DNA of 64,000 nucleotides from JARFQH01 sp963825595 (GCA_963825595.1 CAWGUE010000020.1:1-64000); one strand, 5' to 3'. Shown: positions 8,350 through 16,921, counted from the first letter of the stretch. Numbers and translations are program-made. The notes: a model not told the origin generated them from the letters alone.

Positions 8350-8664
8350 TTAGTCATGGATAGGCATCAGTTTAAGGAACATGAACGTAAAAGCGCCATC
8401 GTTGATGCGGATGGTCAGGTTGGCTCCCCTACTTTCGGCGTAAAGAATCCACGTTGGCTGGTTACTGCCGCCGCAGTCAAAAGTGGGGTAGTATTCGCCG
8501 GTCTGGGCATTGTGCCAGGACAACAGCATCGTCTCGCCATGCAGTTCTCGTGATTTTTTCCTGGCAGCATCCTTGGCCATTTCAAAATCGAGTTTAGGGT
8601 TTTCGACACGCAAGTCGATTTCTTCCTTCGGATCGTCCGGTATGCCGGCAGAAATTCGAACCAT
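8350..8664 (-). CDS. AF1514-like small conserved protein
   Basis: This 104-residue soluble protein has a helical N-terminal part (LDFEMAKDAARKKSREL) followed by a beta-rich part with SWHNAQTGEYYPTFDCGG and LYAESRGANLTIRIND. The YAESRGANL-xx-xxNDG pattern is what I remember from the AF1514/DUF5619 family of archaea and sulfate reducers, whose function is unknown. It stands alone on the minus strand between the Mrp module and the His-rich secreted protein. Confidence 0.65.
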   Translation of the reverse strand: MVRISAGIPDDPKEEIDLRVENPKLDFEMAKDAARKKSRELHGETMLLSWHNAQTGEYYPTFDCGGSNQPTWILYAESRGANLTIRINDGAFTFMFLKLMPIHD

Positions 8665-8870
8665 AACGAAACCTATTTGATAAATATCTCAGTGTCAAAA
8701 CCTTCACAAGGAAGTTTTTTCGCAAAAAATGTCTTGCGCCGTCGCCTCAACGGCGGATCGCCTGCGCTTTGTTATACATCCTCCGCCTTTTCTCGGGCGT
8801 GCATAGTATCTCGTCAAAGTAGAGTCCTATCAATGAATCTCCGGAGGATGACAGACTATAGAGTAAAAGA

Positions 8871-8911
8871 GCGATAAGGCCCGCAACATATCGGTTGCAA
8901 AGCCTTATCGC
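8871..8911 (-). terminator. Hairpin, probable terminator of the His-rich protein gene
   Basis: The 9-base arms CGATAAGGC (8872-8880) and GCCTTATCG (8902-8910) enclose a second inverted pair, GCAAC/GTTGC. The hairpin lies about 40 bases beyond the stop of the minus-strand gene at 8951. In that direction it is followed by TCTTTTACTC, a moderate T-rich stretch. Confidence 0.5.
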
Positions 8912-8950
8912 GTCCTGAAGTTTGCGCCGTTAAAGTGCGCTGGGTGTATC

Positions 8951-9373
8951 TCAATGGCCGGCGACACCGAATGAAAAAGCCACCCTGGGGTCATATGAGC
9001 TGAATCCGAAAGAAAAACTGTTGTATGCTGGATACCCATAGCTTCGCTGGTAGTAATGGTGATGATGCTTATTTACCACCGGTGGACGGTGATGGTAGTA
9101 TCTCCTGTGTTGCCTATAATTATGCTTCGGGCCGTAGTGCTTCCCGTAATATCTCTGGCCGTAATGTCTTCCCTGACCTCTGGGCGGAGCGTGTTTTTTA
9201 TAGTGGTTGCCTTGACCATAGCGCTGGTGCCGATCGATTTTTTGGTGAACATTGTTTTTGTTCACTTGCTTTTGATTGCGATCGCCGTGTCGGTCTTTCG
9301 CCAGCGCCGTACCCGCACCCAAGAAAATCAGTGTAACCAGTATTGTCAATAGTTTCATAAAGTTCGTCTTCAT
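8951..9373 (-). CDS. Secreted His/Tyr-rich protein
   Basis: This 140-residue protein has a clear signal peptide (MKTNFMKLLTILVTLIFLGAG..., predicted cut after ALA near residue 25). The mature chain is dense in His, Tyr, Arg, Lys and Gln (for example KHHHHYYQRSYGYP) and ends in a Ser/Phe/Gly segment (SFSFGFSSYDPRVAFSFG). I recognise no family. A polyhistidine secreted chain could bind metals such as Ni, Zn or Cu in the periplasm, but nothing nearby proves this. The reading frame is well supported by an upstream AAGGAGA on the minus strand. Confidence 0.75.
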   Translation of the reverse strand: MKTNFMKLLTILVTLIFLGAGTALAKDRHGDRNQKQVNKNNVHQKIDRHQRYGQGNHYKKHAPPRGQGRHYGQRYYGKHYGPKHNYRQHRRYYHHRPPVVNKHHHHYYQRSYGYPAYNSFSFGFSSYDPRVAFSFGVAGH

Positions 9374-9547
9374 GGCAGTCTCCTTTCTTTTAGGATTTGC
9401 TTAGTTAGACGAAACAGGGGCATAGAAAGTTTACGAAAAAGATACTGCCTTTTCACCGATGGCCTTCTTTCCTCGTCATTTCACGGGTATCGAGTGATCA
9501 CGACCATCACGAAAACACCGGTGTCTTGAGGGCATTCCACCCCACTG

Positions 9548-11428
9548 TCATCCGTTTTCGAGCCAGGCGACATGACCGTCCGGTCGAATGACCACCGCGA
9601 AGCGGGCCGGAAGAAAAGAGGGAATATCTTCGCCCGACGCGAAAACCACATCGCCGGGCATGCCGTTGGCGTCGGAAAGGCGAATTGTTTTCATAGGGGT
9701 AAACTTTTTCAGCAGTTGCCTTTCATATATCTTCACGCGACTTTGCGGCACGTCGAAGATTAGAAGAACATGAAACGTTCGGCCTTCCGTTTCTCGGGCC
9801 CTGGCCGTCAAGTCAAGCGATGAAAACTTTTGATTGTGTTTTCCAACGGAGTCTGCGAGCCAAAGGTGGGGTAGACGCTGACCGACGGTCAGCCTGGGAC
9901 TGAAACCGGCCGAATCGACGGGGTCCGTTTCAGTTTCCTTTGATTTTTCCAGAAATCCACTTCGGTAGATCGATCCGAGATCGAGCTGTGGGAACCGCAT
10001 GGACAGCGTCTTTTTGGGATCGGAAAATATTGCTTTCAAGTCCTGGCGGCGGATATTTGCGACGATATTGTCCTTTTTCAGCAACTTAACTTGGGCGAGT
10101 CCGATTCGTAAGGCGGTATCGAATATTTTGCGGCGCAAAAATCCTGGAAGGGGCGTCCAGCGCACGGCCAGATCGAGAAGCTTGACGGCCCCGGGTTCAA
10201 GGCCGATGGCCGCCGGAACCGTCGTGGTGATATGATAATTTTTTAGGCTGGTTTCAATGCAGCTTTCGGCAACGGGGCGTCGCTCCTCTTCGTACGAATC
10301 GAGCAGCGGGGCGACGATCTCCGGGCGATCCTCCTTTCCGAGTTGCAGAGCGAGGGCCAGTTTCCACATTAAATTATGGGCATCGGCAATTCCGCTGTTT
10401 AGCCCGAAACCTCCAGCCGGCAGCATTTGGTGCGCCGCATCGCCCAGTAAAAAACAGCGGCCGCCTGAAGAACGATAGCGTTGGGCATTCCAGGCGCTCA
10501 AGCGCCAGGGACGGATGCTTCGGATGTCGACCGCGACAGGGCGCCCGACGAGCTGGTGAATGATGGCCCTGCACCTTTCATCCGAATAGTTCGCGGCTTC
10601 CTGATGAGGGGGAAAATACGGCAACTGAAGTACGAATTCACCACGATCGAGGGAGTGGCTGACGATAACGCCAATAGCCTGTGGCGAATATACGAAGTAG
10701 AGCATGCCCGTTATGGTGCGGCGGATTGTGTCGGAAAGTTCCGGGCTGATAAAGTGGACGTTGATCAGATTCTGCAGTACATCGGTCTTCCTGTCCCGGG
10801 ATATATTCAGCTGTGCGCGCGCTTCACTGTGGGCGCCGTCGGCACAGACGGCATAGCGGCATGTTTTTGTTTCACTTTGACCGGTCCGGACGTCGGTGAG
10901 GGTCACTTCGACCCCGTGTTCTGATTCAGCAACCGCGGCGTGCCGGCCTTCCAACAAACAACAAAAAGAACTCTTGATAGCAGCGCTACGAAGGGGTTGC
11001 TCCAGCTCGTTCTGCGGCAGGTTGCATTCCCAGGTGGGACTGATGCGATGATCCGGTCCGTCCGCGAAATGATCGACCGCTCCCAATAGAGAACTGCGCC
11101 GGGAATCACTGCCGCCGATTTTTTCTGGAAGATCGGCCACGTTCGTGCAGTAAACGTAGCGCCGCCACTCATCCAGTGGTGCTCCCCGACGGCGGATCTC
11201 TCGTTCCAGTCCGTTCAACCCGCGAAAAACTTCCATCGACCGGCAGCTGATGAAGTGGGCCTGGGGATGAGCCGTAGGTTCCAAGCGCTGCTCGATCACC
11301 AGGTGTTTGACGCCATAACGGCTTAATAACAGCGACGCTGTCAGGCCCACCGGTCCGGCGCCGATGATGATGACATCGACGGCTCCATCGTTTTCATCAA
11401 TTGATGCGCGCTGATTGTTTGGTTGCAT
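9548..11428 (-). CDS. FAD-dependent aromatic hydroxylase-type monooxygenase
   Basis: This 626-residue protein belongs to the PheA/TfdB/UbiH flavoprotein monooxygenase class. Near residue 20 is the dinucleotide fold VIIIGAGPVGLTASL. Near 190 is the DG-type motif YAVCADGAHSEAR. Near 330 is the FAD/ribityl motif CFLLGDAAHQMLPAGGFGLN. The last 170 residues look like the thioredoxin-fold dimerisation domain of phenol hydroxylases. The class uses NAD(P)H and O2, so its presence in a presumed anaerobe suggests oxygen exposure or a different acceptor. It is not in an operon with obvious aromatic-degradation genes. Confidence 0.85.
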   Translation of the reverse strand: MQPNNQRASIDENDGAVDVIIIGAGPVGLTASLLLSRYGVKHLVIEQRLEPTAHPQAHFISCRSMEVFRGLNGLEREIRRRGAPLDEWRRYVYCTNVADLPEKIGGSDSRRSSLLGAVDHFADGPDHRISPTWECNLPQNELEQPLRSAAIKSSFCCLLEGRHAAVAESEHGVEVTLTDVRTGQSETKTCRYAVCADGAHSEARAQLNISRDRKTDVLQNLINVHFISPELSDTIRRTITGMLYFVYSPQAIGVIVSHSLDRGEFVLQLPYFPPHQEAANYSDERCRAIIHQLVGRPVAVDIRSIRPWRLSAWNAQRYRSSGGRCFLLGDAAHQMLPAGGFGLNSGIADAHNLMWKLALALQLGKEDRPEIVAPLLDSYEEERRPVAESCIETSLKNYHITTTVPAAIGLEPGAVKLLDLAVRWTPLPGFLRRKIFDTALRIGLAQVKLLKKDNIVANIRRQDLKAIFSDPKKTLSMRFPQLDLGSIYRSGFLEKSKETETDPVDSAGFSPRLTVGQRLPHLWLADSVGKHNQKFSSLDLTARARETEGRTFHVLLIFDVPQSRVKIYERQLLKKFTPMKTIRLSDANGMPGDVVFASGEDIPSFLPARFAVVIRPDGHVAWLENG

Positions 11429-11554
11429 GGTGGTGTTTCAGCATCTATCGAGTGACTTTAAATGTGCGTTTTTTTCGTCGGCCTGCAATATAGATACATG
11501 TTAAGATGGGTCGTCGCCATTACGCGCTGCGGGTGCCGTATCGCAGCCGGACCG

Positions 11555-11788
11555 CTATGATAATTTGGCATCATATTTTTCTACCGGCACGCCTTTCTTA
11601 ATCAGCTTCTGAAGGATGTCATTCAATTGATTTTGGCTGCAATCATCGATTCGAAATACTTTTTCACCACCATCGACGAACATCAACCTGAGATCGCCTT
11701 TGGCATCCAGATAAGCCTTGCGGATATAATCGCGGTTGAGCCAGGGTTCGAAAACTTCCATAAAATTATTCAAACTGCAGGATTCCAT
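11555..11788 (-). CDS. Small hypothetical protein
   Basis: This 77-residue acidic protein starts at an ATG preceded on its strand by AGGGAG with 8-base spacing, which supports real translation. It contains a beta-hairpin-like stretch (DLRLMFVDGGEKVFRIDDCS) and a helical C-terminus (LNDILQKLIKKGVP). No membrane segment or known motif is visible. It lies alone between the monooxygenase and the MFS gene. Function unknown. Confidence 0.6.
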   Translation of the reverse strand: MESCSLNNFMEVFEPWLNRDYIRKAYLDAKGDLRLMFVDGGEKVFRIDDCSQNQLNDILQKLIKKGVPVEKYDAKLS

Positions 11789-11993
11789 TATAGATACTCC
11801 CTGATGAATGGTTGAACTTTAAGCGACGCTGCTTTAGGACCTGAGTGTGACCACTGCCTCGAAGGTTGTCAAGAATTTAGAAAATGTCCCTGCGGGAATT
11901 GTCCGTATTGTTTTCGCTGTTGCATCTTCACTGGTATTTTGAAAAGGTCTTTTCTCCGGTAACAATATTCGACGTTCATATTCGGGAGGCGGA

Positions 11994-13208
11994 TTGAAAA
12001 CGCGGTACTTCTACGGCTACAACATTGTTGCGGCCGGATTTCTCGTTCAAGCCGTGTGCATTGGTGCCATGTTTACATACGGCGTCTTTTTCAAGGAGTT
12101 CCAGACGGCGTTCGGGTGGTCACGGGCGTTGATTTCAGGCGCCTCATCATTGGCATTCCTGGTAATGGGCGCTGTCGGAATTCTTGCCGGAACCCTCAAT
12201 GACCGGATCGGCCCCAGGATCATCATCACCGTATCGGGGGCTTGCCTGGGACTCGGTTATATGCTCATGTCGCGCCTGGAACTGCCCTGGCAGCTTTACC
12301 TGCTTTATGGCGGACTCGTCGGCATCGGGTTCAGCACCCACGATGTCATCACGCTGTCCACGGTTGCCCGCTGGTTCGTCATCCGTCGCGGTATGATGTC
12401 GGGTCTCGTAAAGGTAGGCACCGGCGCCGGGCAGCTCCTGGTACCGTTGGTTGCCACGGGTCTCATCGCGTCCTTCGGCTGGCGCCTCGCCTACCTGATC
12501 ATCGGAGCCGTGTCCCTGGTGGCTTTAGTGGCCGTAGCTCAGTTGATGAAACGTGACCCGCAGGGGATCGGCCAGATGCCCGATGGGGGGCACCATCGCG
12601 CCCGGCGCACAACCCTTTCCGAGACCCCAAATCTGCCATTGCGCGCTGCGGCCCGCACCTTACAGTTCTGGACCCTTTGCATCGCCGAATTTGCCATCTT
12701 CTTCTGCCTGCTGACCACCATCGTCCACATCGTACCGCACGCGCAAGACCGGGGGCTGGGGCCGACCATTTCTGCGGCCGTACTCTCGACCATCGGTGGT
12801 GTGAGCATGCTGGGTAGGATCGTAATGGGGACGGCCAGCGACGGGATCGGCGGGAAACGATCGCTGATCATCTGTTTCATTATCTTGATCGGCAGCCTGG
12901 GTTGGCTGCAGGTGGCTGATAGTGCGTGGATGCTGTTCACTTTTGCCGTCATATACGGGTTCGCCCATGGGGGTCTCTTCACCGTCATGTCACCCACCGT
13001 CGCCGAGCTTTTCGGAACCGGCTCGCACGGACTGCTCTTCGGTATGGTCCTTTTCAGTGGCACCGTCGGCGGTTCGGTCGGCCCTTTGATGACCGGGTAC
13101 ATTTTCGATCTCACCGGAAGCTACCAGGCGGCGTTCGTTGTCCTGACCGCCTTGGCCATCATGGGACTTGTACTGATTATCCTGCTGCGCCCACCGAATG
13201 CGGGTTAA
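11994..13208 (+). CDS. MFS transporter, monocarboxylate/oxalate-formate antiporter-like
   Basis: This 404-residue protein has 12 predicted helices. The start is TTG 11994, five bases after GGGAGG. The N-terminal YGYNIVAAGFLVQ and the loop motif GTLNDRIGPR (MFS motif A) are typical of the OFA/MCT branch, which exchanges carboxylates such as oxalate, formate, lactate or pyruvate. The substrate cannot be read from the sequence. A metallophosphoesterase gene follows after 54 bases in the same direction. Confidence 0.85.
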   Translation: MKTRYFYGYNIVAAGFLVQAVCIGAMFTYGVFFKEFQTAFGWSRALISGASSLAFLVMGAVGILAGTLNDRIGPRIIITVSGACLGLGYMLMSRLELPWQLYLLYGGLVGIGFSTHDVITLSTVARWFVIRRGMMSGLVKVGTGAGQLLVPLVATGLIASFGWRLAYLIIGAVSLVALVAVAQLMKRDPQGIGQMPDGGHHRARRTTLSETPNLPLRAAARTLQFWTLCIAEFAIFFCLLTTIVHIVPHAQDRGLGPTISAAVLSTIGGVSMLGRIVMGTASDGIGGKRSLIICFIILIGSLGWLQVADSAWMLFTFAVIYGFAHGGLFTVMSPTVAELFGTGSHGLLFGMVLFSGTVGGSVGPLMTGYIFDLTGSYQAAFVVLTALAIMGLVLIILLRPPNAG

Positions 13209-13262
13209 CCCCGGGTGATATAGCCGGGACAGTATAGGCCTCTCACGGAGGAACTTACTCGC

Positions 13263-14405
13263 TTGTTTTTTATCGCCTTTTTCAGTCTATATTGCGGACT
13301 TCACCTGCTTGCCTTTTTTAAACTCCAGCGTGCCCTGGTTATGGGTCCGACGACATTGGCCGCGGTCGGGTTGTGGATGACACTGATGGTGTTCGCGCCG
13401 GCTCTGGTGCGCATCCTGGAGCGACACCAGAAGCCCGCAAATGCGAGAGCCCTGGCGCATGTCGGATACCTGTGGATGGCCCTCCTGTTTCTGTTCGTAT
13501 CGGCGAGCCTGGTGATCGATGGTGTCCGGATGCTGCTGTGGACGTTCAACAAGCTTCCCGGTCATGATTTTGTTGTACCCACCCCGGCGCCAAGGCAGCG
13601 TTTTTATTTATCCCTGATCATTTCAGCGGGGGCCACAGCTTACGGGTTCTTCGACGCATTGCGCATACGGTCGGAGAACCTCACCATCCGCACGGCTAAA
13701 CTACCGGCCGTAATCGATCGGTTCACCATTGTACAGATATCGGATGTCCATCTCGGGCTGATGGTAGGTAAAAGACGTCTGGCGAGAATTCTCAAGCGGG
13801 TAGAGGATGCCGGTCCGGATATGCTGGTCTCGACCGGCGATCTGGTTGACGGCCAGCTCAGCGATCGGGATGATCTTGCCCAAATGATCCGCCGAATTCC
13901 AACACCACATGGCAAGTTTGCCGTCACGGGGAACCACGAGTTTTATGCCGGTATTACGGCCGCCCTTGAATTCACGACCGCAGCCGGTTTTACCGTTTTG
14001 CACGGTGAAAGTAGAAATGCGGAAGGAGTGTTGACTGTTGTCGGGGTAGACGATCCGACTGGAACACATTATGGCTTTTCCGGAAGTGTCAGTGAAAAAG
14101 TTCCGCTAACCGGGCTGGATAACGAAAAATTCATTTTGCTGCTCAAGCATCGACCGGTACCGGCAGCGGGAATTGAAAGTCTGTTTGACCTGCAGCTATC
14201 GGGTCATACTCATAAAGGCCAGATGTTTCCATTCAGCCTGATCGTCGACAGAATCTACCCTATATCCGCCGGTTTGCATGTTCTCGGTAATAATCAGCGC
14301 TTATACGTCAGCAGGGGAACGGGCACATGGGGTCCACCGGTGCGATTTTTGTCGCCACCAGAGGTGACAGTCATCGAACTTCGCGGAGATAGCGACTCAA
14401 GATGA
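13263..14405 (+). CDS. Membrane-anchored metallophosphoesterase (YkuE/YaeI-like)
   Basis: In this 380-residue protein, the first 130 residues form about four membrane helices. The catalytic domain shows all metal-binding signatures: ISDVHLG (D-x-H, about residue 160), STGDLVDG (GDxxD), TGNHEFY (GNHE), LKHRP and SGHTHKGQ near residue 320. This is the two-metal phosphoesterase fold. The UDP-sugar and lipid-active YaeI/YkuE branch is the most likely relative because of the membrane part and the GHTHxGQ ending. The start is TTG 13263 behind GGAGG. Confidence 0.85.
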   Translation: MFFIAFFSLYCGLHLLAFFKLQRALVMGPTTLAAVGLWMTLMVFAPALVRILERHQKPANARALAHVGYLWMALLFLFVSASLVIDGVRMLLWTFNKLPGHDFVVPTPAPRQRFYLSLIISAGATAYGFFDALRIRSENLTIRTAKLPAVIDRFTIVQISDVHLGLMVGKRRLARILKRVEDAGPDMLVSTGDLVDGQLSDRDDLAQMIRRIPTPHGKFAVTGNHEFYAGITAALEFTTAAGFTVLHGESRNAEGVLTVVGVDDPTGTHYGFSGSVSEKVPLTGLDNEKFILLLKHRPVPAAGIESLFDLQLSGHTHKGQMFPFSLIVDRIYPISAGLHVLGNNQRLYVSRGTGTWGPPVRFLSPPEVTVIELRGDSDSR

Positions 14406-14435
14406 TCAGCGTCTTGTCATGCATCAACAATAGCT

Positions 14436-14462
14436 AAGCCCGTCAAAGATATCGACGGGCTT
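14436..14462. terminator. Inverted repeat between convergent genes
   Basis: AAGCCCGTC (14436-14444) and GACGGGCTT (14454-14462) form a perfect 9-base stem with a 9-base loop. It lies between the convergent metallophosphoesterase gene and the flagellar-type gene. No long T run follows in either direction, so it may be a weak bidirectional or factor-assisted terminator. Confidence 0.45.
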
Positions 14463-14540
14463 GCAGTGGATGTCAATAAAACGTTTTTTAATAATTATCT
14501 TAATTTTGTCATTCTGAGAATATGTAAAGATCGAATTGGG

Positions 14541-16640
14541 TTAAACAAACGTATCCAGATACAGGCCGGTCGATCCTACCTCGATTTCCAACCTGGAGGC
14601 CGCACTGGTCGTTGCGGCATGAAGCCGGGTAAACAATCCGTCGGGCTCTGTTCCGAAAAGACCTTGTTGGACGCCCGCCCGCCCCTCCGGATGGCTGACG
14701 GCAGCTTCGAAGAGACGCTGATCATCCCCCGAAAAATTAAAAATATTCTTATCCTTATCGCCAAAATCGAAGCGGATACCGAAGTCGGTTTTGAAGCGAG
14801 GCCCTTCCGAATCAAACCATGTGTTTACGGCGTCACGGATGTCCTGTCGCACTGCAGCAGTCACAGCAGAGGGTGGTGACGTAAATTCCGGATCGTTGAA
14901 CATCGCATTCAAGGATCCGGCCACCATTCTGACCAGTGTGCCAAGGATTTTGGCATCCGGGGCTGCGGCGCTCGATTCGCCTGATTCCGACTTACTTCCT
15001 CCGGAGTCGAAGTTTTTGAGATATTCGGCCATGAAACCCGGCGTGTTGACAACATCCACGGCACCGGCCTGCAGGAGGTCTTTTTCTGAATTGTAAGTCC
15101 CGTCCGATATCCCCAAAGCCGGAAAAAAATTCGTGGTGCCGCTGTCCAGAAACAGTTGCCGGTCCAGGTATTCAGAACGCAGGGAGACGCGCCCGGAGTT
15201 GTCATTGAAAGCGGCAAAAACGTCGCCGCCGGAACCCGAAATGCGATCGAGAACATCGTTCAGCGAATCCGTTTCCACATCGATGGCGACGGATATATTG
15301 TTGACGCTGATGCTGCCGCTTTGGATGGAAGAGAATCGGGTCACCTCCGCCAAGGGCATCTCGGTATCGGGATCCTTTCCGGGGATCGCCGAAGCGCTAT
15401 CGAGTTTGACTGCTGCAAGAAAACCCGATGTGTCGTCGCTCAAAACGATGTCGTGTGCCGATCCGCTTGTTTTCTGAGTCAGCAGAACTTTTTCTGTGGC
15501 CGCATCGAATGTCGCCGTGACTCCGGCATCGGATTGGCTGATCCTTTCCAGAACGGTGTTGATCGAATCGTCGGCCTGAACGGCGATCTCGACGCCATTG
15601 ATCTCGAAAAAACCGTCCGCCACACTCAACCCGGGCTCCAGGTTCGGATCGTTCTCGCGAACACCGTTCAATGGTCTATCCGGGTCCACGGCACTTCCCA
15701 CGCTGTCGAAAATCTCCACGGAAAAAGTCGTTTCCTTCACAAGATTTCCTTCGCCCAACTGCAGGGTGATGCCGTTGGACAGCGTGTATGTCTTATCGAA
15801 GGCGTCGCCTTTATCAATGTCAATCTTATCGATTTGATTGTTGTCGGCATCGTAGACCTTGAGCTGGAGGTCATCGACACCATGGGTGCCGCCTCTGCTC
15901 ACATAGAAGGTAAGAGGGCCGGTACCGTTGGAACCGTCGTAAACACCGCCGAGTGTCACCAGGTCGGGAGTGGCGCCTGTCCACTCCGGCTCCGTTGGTG
16001 AAGAGGACATGGTATCCGCGTCAACATCGATCGTAAAGGTGTCATTATTATAGACCACACCCTCTCCCAAGGTGAGTACGAGACCGTTTGACAACGTATA
16101 TTCCCGGTCGATGGCGTGGTTGTCTTTGATGTCAATCTTATCGATTTGATTGTTGTCGGCATCGTACACCTTGAGTTGGAGGTCATCGACACCGTGGGTA
16201 CCACCTTTACTCACTTGGAATGTGAGGGTTCCTGTCCCGTTAGCCCCGTTGTATGTACCTGCGACCGCGGCCTGTGCCGTCGACCCGATCACCTCCGGCC
16301 CGAGCGTCGAAATTGACGTCGGGGTGGCATTGACCTCTTCGGTTGACGACATGGCGGCGGGGTTGCCGGTCGTATCGAGCGCCAGATCGTTTGCCGATTC
16401 GGCTCTGGCGGCGCTGACCACCTGAATGCTTTGCGCTTCGTGCATGAAGGGCTTGATGGCATCTATGGCCCGACGCATGCGCAGGGCGTGGTGCATGAGG
16501 TGAAAGGATTGTTCGGCCCGCTCTGATGCGGGGCCTTGCCGGCCTGATTTAAGCAGCGCCAGCTGTTTCTTGATGGCATTTATGTATCCGAAACCAAAGC
16601 GTTGAAGATCCCAACTGTTTATATTCCCGTTAATCTGCAT
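14541..16640 (-). CDS. Flagellin hook-IN-motif protein with tandem filament-type repeats
   Basis: This 699-residue protein has no signal peptide, as expected for flagellar export substrates. After a helical N-terminal 95 residues come two repeats of about 104 residues. Both contain GGTHGVDDLQLKVYDADNN and an LSNG-xx-LxLGEG segment followed by TF(T/S)(I/V), similar to domains in FliD and flagellin-like proteins. Two hook-IN-type motifs follow (FEINGVEIAVQADDSINTVL near 360 and ISVNNISVAIDVETDSLNDV near 460). The C-terminal 150 residues are helical. It lacks the classical FliD N-terminus. A sigma-28 promoter and a c-di-GMP riboswitch precede it, which supports a role in or on the flagellum. Not assigned to a named flagellar protein. 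Confidence 0.75.
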   Translation of the reverse strand: MQINGNINSWDLQRFGFGYINAIKKQLALLKSGRQGPASERAEQSFHLMHHALRMRRAIDAIKPFMHEAQSIQVVSAARAESANDLALDTTGNPAAMSSTEEVNATPTSISTLGPEVIGSTAQAAVAGTYNGANGTGTLTFQVSKGGTHGVDDLQLKVYDADNNQIDKIDIKDNHAIDREYTLSNGLVLTLGEGVVYNNDTFTIDVDADTMSSSPTEPEWTGATPDLVTLGGVYDGSNGTGPLTFYVSRGGTHGVDDLQLKVYDADNNQIDKIDIDKGDAFDKTYTLSNGITLQLGEGNLVKETTFSVEIFDSVGSAVDPDRPLNGVRENDPNLEPGLSVADGFFEINGVEIAVQADDSINTVLERISQSDAGVTATFDAATEKVLLTQKTSGSAHDIVLSDDTSGFLAAVKLDSASAIPGKDPDTEMPLAEVTRFSSIQSGSISVNNISVAIDVETDSLNDVLDRISGSGGDVFAAFNDNSGRVSLRSEYLDRQLFLDSGTTNFFPALGISDGTYNSEKDLLQAGAVDVVNTPGFMAEYLKNFDSGGSKSESGESSAAAPDAKILGTLVRMVAGSLNAMFNDPEFTSPPSAVTAAVRQDIRDAVNTWFDSEGPRFKTDFGIRFDFGDKDKNIFNFSGDDQRLFEAAVSHPEGRAGVQQGLFGTEPDGLFTRLHAATTSAASRLEIEVGSTGLYLDTFV
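15817..15903 (-). repeat. Internal repeat copy A of the flagellar-type gene
   Basis: This stretch is nearly identical at the DNA level to 16129-16215, 312 bases away (104 codons). It encodes the KGGTHGVDDLQLKVYDADNN region of the second domain. High nucleotide identity over about 85 bases, against much lower identity outside, suggests recent duplication or gene conversion. Confidence 0.8.
16129..16215 (-). repeat. Internal repeat copy B of the flagellar-type gene
   Basis: Partner of the repeat at 15817-15903. It encodes the same conserved segment in the first of the two domains. Confidence 0.8.
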
Positions 16641-16666
16641 TCTTTCACCTCAAGGCACAGGCGTTG

Positions 16667-16704
16667 AAAAATAAAAGCCGGACCACCTTTGCGGGCGACC
16701 CGGC
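16667..16704 (-). terminator. Riboswitch-associated intrinsic terminator
   Basis: On the minus strand GCCGG-GT-CGCC and GGTG-GT-CCGGC form a stem (16677-16704) closed by a short CGCAAA loop and followed by TTTTATTTTT. It lies between the c-di-GMP aptamer and the start codon at 16640, so it can serve as the expression platform. Its 5' arm nearly repeats a strand of the aptamer (10 of 11 bases). Confidence 0.8.
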
Positions 16705-16717
16705 CTAATTTGCGACA

Positions 16718-16797
16718 GTCCCAGGCAACCCGGCGATCCGATTTTGTCGGACCCGTGGCTTTCCGTCCCCCGATTGCTCGAGGTTTGGCTTTTTCAG
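16718..16797 (-). promoter_or_regulatory. Cyclic di-GMP-I (GEMM) riboswitch aptamer
   Basis: Read on the minus strand, a stem CCTCGA/TCGGGG with a GCAA tetraloop (loop at 16774-16777) is followed by GGGACGGAAAGCCACGGGTC, a second stem GTCCGA/TCGGAT, and GCCGGGTTGCC. The GNRA-capped first hairpin, the AAAGCCACGGG joining region and the closing strand are the recognised features of class I c-di-GMP riboswitches. It sits in the leader of the flagellar-type gene at 14541-16640. Confidence 0.88.
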
Positions 16798-16821
16798 GAT
16801 TTGCAATTGTTCCTGAATGGA

Positions 16822-16848
16822 CTATCGGCTCTAAAAAAAAATACTTTA
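16822..16848 (-). promoter_or_regulatory. Sigma-28 (FliA)-type flagellar promoter
   Basis: On the minus strand TAAA (16848-16845) is followed by exactly 15 bases and then GCCGATAG (16829-16822). The enterobacterial FliA consensus is TAAA-N15-GCCGATAA, so only the last base differs. Transcription would start near 16815, about 20 bases before the c-di-GMP aptamer, giving a leader of about 175 bases. Confidence 0.75.
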
Positions 16849-16921
16849 GGTTATTTTATGCTCGTTTCCTATTTTTTATCAAAAATCTGACAAAATTTAC
16901 AAAATATTATGTTTATTTTGT

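Noticed and set aside
15156..16001. A 281-codon open frame on the plus strand
   Set aside because: It lies opposite the flagellar-type gene and shows no protein family features; its length follows from the codon bias and repeats of the real gene.
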